From Granulicella pectinivorans (GTDB lineage: Bacteria; Acidobacteriota; Terriglobia; Terriglobales; Acidobacteriaceae), in contig NZ_FOZL01000001.1 in NCBI RefSeq assembly GCF_900114625.1, positions 806,001-870,000 on the forward strand: DNA of 64,000 nt, written 5' to 3'. Positions within the stretch are counted from its first letter, which is position 1. Each line of letters begins with the position of its first letter. Made by a program: the position numbers and the translations under genes. The notes beneath the pieces are model-generated. The model searched no databases, was not told the DNA's origin, and saw only the letters and a program-made list of their open reading frames with translations. Of the stretch, positions 1 to 6,900 are shown in pieces.

Positions 1-77
1 CCCCAGGCAGGATTTGAACCTGCGACCTCCCGCATGGCGGGCGCTCTACGATGAATCCGTTGCCTTCGCCACCGGCG
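1..77 (-). ncRNA. Structured tRNA-derived module E (truncated by window edge)
   Basis: Minus strand. The 5' part reads CCGGTGGCGAAG then ACGGATTCATC, nearly the same as module A at 932-1006. It is followed by a tRNA-like 3' half: the second strand of a D arm (GTAGAGC), an anticodon-type stem at 29-33/37-41 whose loop is only three bases, a perfect T arm at 7-23 (stem GCAGG/CCTGC, loop TTCAAAT) and the 3' acceptor strand CCTGGGG. The body resembles tRNA-Ala(GGC) with four anticodon-loop bases removed, so it cannot decode. No matching 5' acceptor strand is visible. The partner strands of the basal stem lie beyond the window start. A pseudo-tRNA is the conservative alternative. Confidence 0.5.
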
Positions 78-89
78 AGGGGTTGAGGG

Positions 90-428
90 TTAGTCGTCGT
101 CTTCGTCGTCGTCGGGTGGTCCAACTCGGATTCGGACAGGCGGTTCTGCGAAGCCCGGTCCACTCCTGAAGCCGGAGATGGACTTGGGCGGTCCGGGTGA
201 GACGGTGATGGCAAGCTCCTCCATCTGCTTCCAGCTCGGGCGGTTCTTGTCGTAGTAGTTCGAACAGTCGTAGAGAACGAACGGAACAACGAGCGAGGGA
301 CCGGGGTAGTTGCAGAGGGTGATCTGCTCGGATTCGCGGTAGCCGGTCATGATCTGCGCATGACTGCATGTGCGGCATAAAGAGGCAGAGCCCGTGGGGG
401 TGCCTCCCTTGATGTATGGCCTGGCCAT
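90..428 (-). CDS. Small four-cysteine protein with acidic tail, inside the RNA-module array
   Basis: 112 residues starting MARPYIKGGTPTG. The start is the ATG at 426-428, chosen because GGAAGGAAG lies nine bases upstream; the longer reading frame runs back into the tRNA-like module and is rejected. There are four cysteines, a CRTC pair near residue 18 and single cysteines near 39 and 55, which would suit a zinc or iron-sulfur site. The tail is Pro-rich and ends in an Asp/Glu run (PPDDDEDDD). No signal peptide or membrane segment is seen. I believe similar short proteins occur in other Acidobacteria but I do not know a function. A short hairpin (445-459) sits just upstream of the ribosome-binding site. 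The gene lies between modules D and E on the same strand, so co-transcription is likely. Confidence 0.7.
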   Translation of the reverse strand: MARPYIKGGTPTGSASLCRTCSHAQIMTGYRESEQITLCNYPGPSLVVPFVLYDCSNYYDKNRPSWKQMEELAITVSPGPPKSISGFRSGPGFAEPPVRIRVGPPDDDEDDD

Positions 429-471
429 GGCAAAGGTCTTCCTTCCCGCTTGAAGCGGGTGGTTAAGCCGT

Positions 472-597
472 CCGGGGAATAAGGCGAGGACAGTACAGAT
501 CGTTGCTCTGCCAGACTGAGCTACACGGGGAACCTTCCGTGGCAGGATTCGAACCTGCGACCCGCGTGTTAGAAGTAACTGTTCTCTATGCCACCGG
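472..597 (-). ncRNA. Structured tRNA-derived module D, circularly permuted tRNA-like core
   Basis: Minus strand. Basal stem CCGG/CCGG (594-597 with 472-475), conserved internal loop TGGC.../TTATTCC, second stem 578-586 with 486-494 (nine pairs, one mismatch), then GTTACTTC. Inside, tRNA parts occur in permuted order: first a perfect T arm (542-558, GCAGG/TTCGAAT/CCTGC), then an acceptor-like hairpin CACGG/CCGTG (537-541 with 524-528), then a D arm (505-521, TAGCTCAGTCTGGCAGAGC). In a normal tRNA gene the D arm comes first. No CCA is encoded and no good anticodon stem can be drawn. It could be a functional RNA, a decoy, or a rearranged tRNA relic. Confidence 0.55.
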
Positions 598-609
598 CAC
601 AACCGGGTT

Positions 610-765
610 CGCCAGGGAATATTCGGTATGAGTTCGGGAGCAGTTGTCTGATGGAACTTTGTAAGTCGAGGCTACGCCTCTGTCCCATCATGTCCTTACT
701 TCCGGCAGGGTCCGCACCCTGCGAGTTAGTCGGAGCGAAGTAACTCATACCTATCACCACTGGCG
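610..765 (-). ncRNA. Structured module C of the array
   Basis: Minus strand. Basal stem CGCCAG/CTGGCG (760-765 with 610-615), internal loop TGGTG.../ATTCC, and a perfect ten-pair second stem GGTATGAGTT/AACTCATACC (742-751 with 625-634). GTTACTTC follows as in modules B and D. The apical part holds a seven-pair hairpin GCAGGGT/ACCCTGC with loop GCGG at the place where other modules have a T arm, a GAGGC/GCCTC hairpin, and GATGG/CCATC around it. It is the longest and least tRNA-like module. A competing GAGTTA/TAACTC pairing exists. Confidence 0.5.
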
Positions 766-821
766 GTGACTTACTTATTTACAGACACAGGTCCGCGTCT
801 GCGCGGGCATGCGCTTTGGTT

Positions 822-919
822 CTGTCAGGGAATAAGTCTCTCAGGGTGAGTGGGGAGTCGAACCCCGTCCCTTGCGGGACTTCAACCGAAGAAGTAACCC
901 TGAAATGCGCCACTGACAG
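822..919 (-). ncRNA. Structured tRNA-derived module B
   Basis: Minus strand. Perfect seven-pair basal stem CTGTCAG/CTGACAG (913-919 with 822-828), internal loop TGGCG.../TTATTCC, and perfect seven-pair second stem TCAGGGT/ACCCTGA (897-903 with 841-847). Three hairpins follow: an anticodon-like arm with a 5-bp stem and 7-nt loop (879-895, loop TTCGGTT), a CCC-GCAA-GGG tetraloop hairpin (869-878) like a long variable arm, and a T arm (852-866, GGGG/TTCGACT/CCCC). There is no D arm. The T loop TTCGACT is of the kind common in tmRNA, but no tag reading frame was found. Confidence 0.55.
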
Positions 920-931
920 ACTCTTTCCTGA

Positions 932-1006
932 CTGAGGGAATGAACGAGAACGGAGCCTTGCGGCGATCAAGTGACAGTTGATGTATCCGTGCTCTTCGCC
1001 ACTCAG
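932..1006 (-). ncRNA. Structured tRNA-derived module A
   Basis: Minus strand, first module of the array. Basal stem CTGAG/CTCAG (1002-1006 with 932-936), internal loop TGGCGAAG.../ATTCC, second stem ACGGA/TCCGT (986-990 with 950-954). The apex carries a hairpin with the geometry of an anticodon arm: stem ATCAA/TTGAT with the seven-base loop CTGTCAC, which is the canonical tRNA-Asp(GUC) anticodon loop. A GCC-GCAA-GGC tetraloop hairpin follows, as in module B. T and D arms are absent. GTGGCGAAG and ACGGATACATC are shared with module E. Confidence 0.5.
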
Positions 1007-1390
1007 CGCGAAAAGAGATTATGCGTATGGATGTGCGTGCGATTGTGCGTAGGATCGTCCGCTTAGGAAGGGAGCCAGGTAAATGGCAGAGTCCGGCGAT
1101 CGCTGGCGAGATAACCCACCAAGTGCGACCTACGCATCGAGTTTTTCGTATGCAGATTCATCGGACATTGCTCCTACGCAGGAGTTACTCTTACATGGCT
1201 GGAAAATAATTGCAAGTGATTTATTGCATTCTTTTCCATTGCTCTTTTTATTCCTAACTGCCCGAAGTTCATTTACTGGGATATCTTCTCCTGGACGATC
1301 CGACACTGCCCGATCCTTTACTGGTGCGCCGATCGGTCGGCGCAAGATCATGCGTTCGTCCAAGAGAAGCCTCCCAAAACGCGATGGCCG
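1007..1390. other. Intergenic region without a convincing gene
   Basis: No reading frame here has a ribosome-binding site and family resemblance. It lies upstream of module A on the minus strand, so a promoter for the array should be in it. The best candidate is a weak one: TTGCAA at 1210-1215 with a poor minus-10 (TAAGAG) 16 bases downstream on the minus strand. The 1200-1260 stretch is A/T-rich. The 3' end of the methyltransferase gene abuts the right side. Confidence 0.4.
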
Positions 1391-2692
1391 CTACCCCACC
1401 CGAAGGACGACACACTTGAGGTAGTCCGTCTCCGGCAGGGTGACGACGGAGGGATGATCCGGGGCAGCTCCACGGGTTTCGAGTACCTGCACGCGGCGTC
1501 CGGCGTCGATGGCGGCGCTGCGGACTACGCCCATGAAATCCACCAGGGGCACATGATGCGAGCAGGAGCAGGTGATCAGCGTGCCGCCATCGCGAACCAT
1601 CTTCAGCGCGCGCAGATTCAGCTCCTTGTATCCACGGAGAGCACCCTCGGCGGCGCGGCGCGACTTTGCGAACGCCGGAGGATCGAGCACGATCGTGTCG
1701 TACTCCGACCCGGAGGCCTCCATCTCGCGCAGAAGCTCAAAGGCGTCCGCTTCAATCCAATCGACCTCGGCTACGAGTCCGGGATTCAAGGCGCGGTTCC
1801 GTTCCGCCACCTCCAGCGCCCCGCGGCTGGCGTCCACGCCGGTTACGGACTTGCAGACCTGTGCCATATGCAGCGCGAAGCCACCCTGGTAGGTGCAGAC
1901 GTCGAGAGCCTCGCCCCGCGCGTAGCGGGCGGCGGCGGCGTAGTTCAGCCGCTGATCGAGAAACGCTCCGGTCTTCTGGCCCGATCCCGCGTCGAAGTTG
2001 AACTTCAGCCCGTTGAGCTCAAAGACCGAGGCGAATCCAGCCGAACCGGGATCGGCACGATACAGTGCTTCCGCAGGAGGAAGCCCAAGCTTTTCGAGCT
2101 CCCGCACCTTCGGATCGGGACGCTCGACGATCACCAGACTTTCGTCTGAAAACGACGCACGGAGAGCCTCCACGACCGCTGCGCGCACATCATCCTGAGC
2201 GGTGCTCTGTGTCAAAAGCTGGACCACCACCAGCGAACCGTACTTATCGGCCACGATTCCGGGCAGCCCGTCGCCCTCAGAAAAGCAGAGCCTTAGCCCG
2301 GTCGTACCGCTTCCTGCAAAACACTCCGGCGAGACCTCACGGCGGAGGGCGAGCGCTACACCCAGCCGCTCCTTGACGTCCTCGAGATAGACGGCGCGGG
2401 TAAGGCCGACCTCCGGCGAGACGATGCGCAGCGTGATCTCGGAGGTGTCGCTGTAGGTTGCCGAGCCCAGTGGGATGCCACGCTGGTCGACAACCGTGAT
2501 GATGCTTCCGCCGTCGATTGCGGCGCCGTCCAGCGCGGGCACGAGCTCGACGATATCCGAGCGATACACCCAGAGGTGCCCCTCGCGCAGCTTGTCCGTG
2601 GCGCGTCTCGTTACCACTGCCGCCGGACCGTATGCCTTTGCCCCACCAACCCTCAATGCTGCCTTCGTATTGACCATCCCCCATGGTCGCAC
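1391..2692 (-). CDS. rlmI: Class I SAM-dependent rRNA methyltransferase, RlmI/RlmK-like
   Basis: 433 residues, close to the size of the RlmI family, which methylates C5 of C1962 in 23S rRNA. The N-terminal ~100 residues fit a PUA RNA-binding domain. The linker motif GQKTGAFLDQR is at about 238-248. The Rossmann methyltransferase domain carries SAM motif I (ALDVCTYQGG, ~262-271), motif IV VLDPPAFAKS (~335-344) and the late TCSCSHH motif (~374-380) with the cysteines expected for m5C chemistry. The start given is GTG with AGGG seven bases upstream; an ATG at 2677 is an alternative. It diverges from the flavoprotein gene with only about 15 bases between starts. The family is sure, the exact target less so. 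Confidence 0.82.
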   Translation of the reverse strand: MRPWGMVNTKAALRVGGAKAYGPAAVVTRRATDKLREGHLWVYRSDIVELVPALDGAAIDGGSIITVVDQRGIPLGSATYSDTSEITLRIVSPEVGLTRAVYLEDVKERLGVALALRREVSPECFAGSGTTGLRLCFSEGDGLPGIVADKYGSLVVVQLLTQSTAQDDVRAAVVEALRASFSDESLVIVERPDPKVRELEKLGLPPAEALYRADPGSAGFASVFELNGLKFNFDAGSGQKTGAFLDQRLNYAAAARYARGEALDVCTYQGGFALHMAQVCKSVTGVDASRGALEVAERNRALNPGLVAEVDWIEADAFELLREMEASGSEYDTIVLDPPAFAKSRRAAEGALRGYKELNLRALKMVRDGGTLITCSCSHHVPLVDFMGVVRSAAIDAGRRVQVLETRGAAPDHPSVVTLPETDYLKCVVLRVG

Positions 2693-2706
2693 TTGCGCGC
2701 CCTAAA

Positions 2707-3903
2707 ATGAAATGGGGGATAGCCATCGAAACCGTCGACGTAGCAATCCTGGGGGCCGGGGCCGCCGGCCTGATGGCCGCCATCCATACGGGGCGGCGTG
2801 GACGCCGGACGCTGGTGCTCGACCATGCGGAACGGGCCGGCAAGAAGATCCTGATCTCGGGTGGGGGGCGAAGCAATTTCACCAACGTCCACGCGACACC
2901 GCTGAACTTTCTCTCGCAGAACCCTCACTTTGCGAAGTCGGCACTGGCTCGATTTACTCCCGCGGATATGGTCGCGCTGGTGGAGCGGCACAAGATTCCG
3001 TACCACGAGAAGACGCTTGGCCAGCTCTTCTGCGACCGCTCCGCGCATGACCTGCTCAACCTGCTGCTGAAGGAGTGTGCCGAGGCACAGGTTGCGATCC
3101 AAACAGGGACTTCCATGCAGTCCATTACGCACGATGGGGCCCACTTTCACCTTGCAACCAGCGGCGGAGCGATCAGGGCCAAGTCTCTGATTGTGGCCAC
3201 GGGAGGCCTGTCGATTCCGAAGATGGGGGCGACGCCGCTGGGCTATCAGATTGCGGAGCAGTTCGGGCACAGGATCGTCCAGACACGGCCTGGGTTGGTT
3301 CCTTTGACGTTTTTACCCAAGGACCTGGCGGACTGGAGCGACCTTTCGGGACTCTCGACCGAGGTGGTGGCACACACGCGTCCTGCGAAGAAGCAGCGGG
3401 TTCCGAACCCTGTTTTTCGCGAGAAGATGCTGATTACGCATCGGGGTCTGAGCGGGCCGGCGGTGCTGCAGATCTCGTCGTACTGGATGCCGGGGGAGCC
3501 GCTGGCCTTCGATCTGGCGCCTGGCCGAAGCGTGGTGACCGAGCTGGCTCGGCGGGATCAGGGTGCGCTTTTACAGGCCGTTCGGGGAGTGCTTCCGGGG
3601 CGGCTTGCGGAGCGCTGGGTGGCGCTGAACACGCCTGATTCCTGGACCAACGCGAGCCTTACGGCGCTGGAGGCGCAGTTCCATGCGTGGACCGTCACAC
3701 CCTCCGGAACGGAGGGATATGCGAAGGCCGAGGTGACGGTGGGTGGCGTGGATACGGCTCAACTCGACTCCACGACGATGCAAAGCAAGCTGGTGGCGGG
3801 TCTGTATTTTGTGGGTGAGGTGGTGGATGTGACGGGGTGGCTGGGGGGCTATAACTTCCAGTGGGCGTGGGCCTCCGGGGTGAGCGCGGGCGAGTCTGCC
3901 TGA
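2707..3903 (+). CDS. FAD-dependent oxidoreductase of the HI0933/YhiN family
   Basis: 398 residues. The N-terminus has the dinucleotide-binding motif VAILGAGAAGLMAAI followed by GKKILISGGGRSNFTN, a signature of HI0933-like flavoproteins. The C-terminus has the second FAD motif LVAGLYFVGEVVDVTGWLGG with YNFQWAWASG. Family members bind FAD; their substrate is not established. The ATG at 2707 was taken because it starts about ten residues before the FAD motif; an upstream in-frame GTG at 2683 would overlap the divergent methyltransferase gene. TAAAAT at 2703-2708 overlaps the start and might be a minus-10 box. Confidence 0.85.
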   Translation: MKWGIAIETVDVAILGAGAAGLMAAIHTGRRGRRTLVLDHAERAGKKILISGGGRSNFTNVHATPLNFLSQNPHFAKSALARFTPADMVALVERHKIPYHEKTLGQLFCDRSAHDLLNLLLKECAEAQVAIQTGTSMQSITHDGAHFHLATSGGAIRAKSLIVATGGLSIPKMGATPLGYQIAEQFGHRIVQTRPGLVPLTFLPKDLADWSDLSGLSTEVVAHTRPAKKQRVPNPVFREKMLITHRGLSGPAVLQISSYWMPGEPLAFDLAPGRSVVTELARRDQGALLQAVRGVLPGRLAERWVALNTPDSWTNASLTALEAQFHAWTVTPSGTEGYAKAEVTVGGVDTAQLDSTTMQSKLVAGLYFVGEVVDVTGWLGGYNFQWAWASGVSAGESA

Positions 3904-3904
3904 G

Positions 3905-6900
3905 TTACTGGACCACAAGCGTTACGTTCGCTGTCCGGGTGAGGCCGGCGCTGGTAGCTGAGACGGCGATGCTGTAGCTGCCGCTGGGGGTGGGTGTGGT
4001 GGATCCGCCACCCCCGCCTCCGGTTCCGCTGCCGGGGATGAGGCGGCCGGCTCCGCAGCCGAGGAGGGTGAAGCAGGCCAGGGTGAGGGCTGCCCGGCGG
4101 AGGCGGCGTTTGCGTCCGAAGAGGGGGAGGAGGAGGAGGGAAGCTAGCCAGAAGGTTTGTTTGAGGGTGAGTTGGCCGTGGGTAGTGGCTACTCCGGTGG
4201 CGATGGTGACGATGACGCTGGTGGTGCCGCCCAGGTTCGGGCTGGGTGGGATGACCGTGCAGGTGGCGTTGGCCGGAGCACCCTGGCAGGTGAAGGTGGC
4301 GGTGCCCGGCGTGTTGGGTGCGGAGGTGAGGAGAAAGGGGAAGACGGCGGAGGTTCCGCTGGCTACGGTGACGGTGGTGGGGCCGCTGGCGGTGAGGGTG
4401 AAGTCGACTCCGGTGCCGGTGAGGGTGAGGGTTTGGGGGGAGTTGGCGGCGGAGTCGGTGAAGGTGAGGGAGCCGCTGTGGGGGCCGCTGGATGTAGGCG
4501 CGAAGGCGACGGACAGGCTACAGGATGCGCTCGGAGCCAGGGTGGCGCCACAGGTGTTGGAGCCTGCTGCCACCTGGAAGGCGGCGCCGGTGAGGGAGAG
4601 GGAGGCGATGGCGAGGGGAACGCCGCCGTTGTTGGTGAGGACGACAGACTGGGGCGCGGATGTGACGCCTACGGCGGTGACGGGGAAGGCGATGGTGGCG
4701 AAGGGTGAGAGGGAGACGCCGGCGGGGGCGAGGCCGGTGCCGCTGAGGGGGACGGTCTGGGTGCGGTACTGGTCAGTCACGGTGAGGATGCCAGTGGCGG
4801 AACCGATGGATTTGGGAACGTAGGCGACGGTGATGGTGCAGGTGCTGTGGCCATTGAGCGAGTTGCCGCAGTGGTTGACGGCGGTGAAATCTCCGGAGGT
4901 GATGGTGGCGGCGATGAGGGTAAGGGGGACGTCGCCGGCGTTGGTGAGGGTAACGTCTTGTCCGGGGGAGGGGGTGTTGAGGATCTGCGGAGCGAAGGTG
5001 AGGGCGAGGGGAGCGAGGGTGTCCGTGGCGGGGGAGGTTGCGGTGCCGGTGAGGCTGGTTGTCTGGATGCCTGCGTCGCCGGTGACGGTGAGGGTGGCGG
5101 TGCGGGTTCCGGGAGTGGTGGGCTGGAAGACGAGGGAGACGGTGCAGCCGGTCTGGGAGGGAAGGGAGGAGCCGCAGGTGTTGGCGGTGGTCTTGAAGTC
5201 GGTGGCCTGAGAGCCGGTGAGGGCGATGCTTTGGAGCGAGGCGGGCAGGCCTCCGGTGTTGGAGATGGTGACATTGACGACGGGGCTGGTGGAACCGACG
5301 TTGGTGGTCGCGAAGGTGGCGGATACGGGGTTCAAGACAATGGCGGCGGCGGTGGTGGCGGAGCCGGTGAGGGCGACGGTGGTCTGTCCGCCGGGGATGT
5401 TGGCGTAGACCGTGAGGACGCTGGTGCGGGTTCCGGTGGCGATGGGAAGGAAGCTGACCTGCATGGTGCAGGTTCCGCCGGGGGCCAGGGTTGCGGCGGC
5501 ACAGGTGCCGGTGACGGTGAAGTCGGAGGTTCCGTTGACGGTGGGCACTGGGGCCGGTGCGATGGCGAGGCTGGAGAGGGTGACCTGGGTGTTGCCGGAG
5601 TTGGTGGCGGTGACGGTCTGGGTGGGGCTTTGGCTCCCTACGGCCTGAGTGGCGAAGGTGAGGGTGGTGGGGCTGAGGGTGAGGGCGGGGTTAGCGGGGG
5701 CGGCGGCGGTGAGAAGCGGGATGGACCAGACGCCGCGTCCGTAGGTTCCGGCGCGGAGCAGGCCGAGGCGGCCATCGCCGGTGGGGAGGGCGGCGGTGGC
5801 GATGAGGGCTACGATGGGAGCGTTGGGAAGGCCTGCGCCGAGGTTGGACCAGCAGTTGACGGTGGCGCAGGTAGAGACCTGGGTGGTGGCGTAGACGCCG
5901 GTATCGGTGGCGACGTAGACGATGTTGGCGTCGTTGGGATCGACGGCGAGGGCGTTGGCGGGCGCGTTGGGGAGGTTGCTGGAGATGTTGGTCCAGTGGG
6001 TGCCTCCGTCGAGGGAGCGGTAGACGTGGGGTGCGTTGAAGCCGTTGCCGGCGAAGCCCATGATGGTGGCGTAGACGGTTTTGCCGGTGGCGTCGTGAGG
6101 ATCGACTGTGAGTGCGGAGACGTCGAAGCCTCCGGGATTGAACAGATTGGCGGAGGCGGGGTCGTTGGTGACGTTGGTTCCGGCGAGGTCGGTCCAGACG
6201 GTGGTGCTGCCGGCGGTTCCGGCCGCGTAGGTGGCGAAGACGTGTCCGGCGAGGGTGCCGCCGCCGTCCAGGGCACCTGCGGCTCCGGCGTAGAGGACTG
6301 TCGAACCAGTGTTGACGGGAGTGGAGGACGGGCTTGTGGGACCTCCGGCGGCGAGGGATCGGATGAGGGGGTTGGCGGTGGTGCAGGAGCCGCCGTGTGC
6401 TCCGCCGAAGGCCGCGCTGAGCTGGTTGGCGCTGGACCAGGCGGAGCCGTTCGCCGCGGGGCCGCGCCAGACGCGGCAGGTTCCGGCGAGGAGGTTGGCG
6501 GGGGTAGCGGGATCGAGGAGCCAAGGGGCGTCGATGAGGGCGGTATCGTTGCCGACCTGAGGCTCGCCGATGGTCGAGGTGAAATCGGCGGCGGTGCAGG
6601 CAGCGCCTTTGGTGCAGGAGGCGATGCTGGTGCCGGGACCAGTGGAGAGGTAGAGGTTGGCGGGGGTGCTTTGGTCGATCGCGACGGATCCGCCTTCGCC
6701 GGTGGCGAGTTGCTGCCAGGGGCCGGTGGTGGAGAGTGCAGTCCCGTTGGCTCCAACGCCGATGAGGAGGGTGGCGGGATCGGTGGGGTGGGCGGCGAGG
6801 GAGACGGTTTCGGCGAGGGACCCGAGGCCTCCGTTGAGGTTCTGGAAGTGGGTGGCATCGGTGGCGGAGCAGGAGGGGCCGGTCTGGGCGATGCCGTCGG

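Noticed and set aside
541..560. Ordinary tRNA genes on the minus strand
   Set aside because: T arms are perfect but no complete cloverleaf with matching acceptor strands in normal order can be drawn for any of them.
90..602. Longer version of the small four-cysteine protein, extending to 602
   Set aside because: The extra N-terminal part is translated from the tRNA-like module D; ATG at 428 has the ribosome-binding site.
610..765. Integron attC sites, suggested by hairpins with conserved ends and variable tips
   Set aside because: The conserved GTTRRRY/RYYYAAC boxes are not at the stem ends and there are no cassettes between the modules or an integrase in view.
822..919. tmRNA, suggested by the TTCGACT T-loop
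   Set aside because: No tag reading frame, no resume codon region, and the module is under 100 bases.
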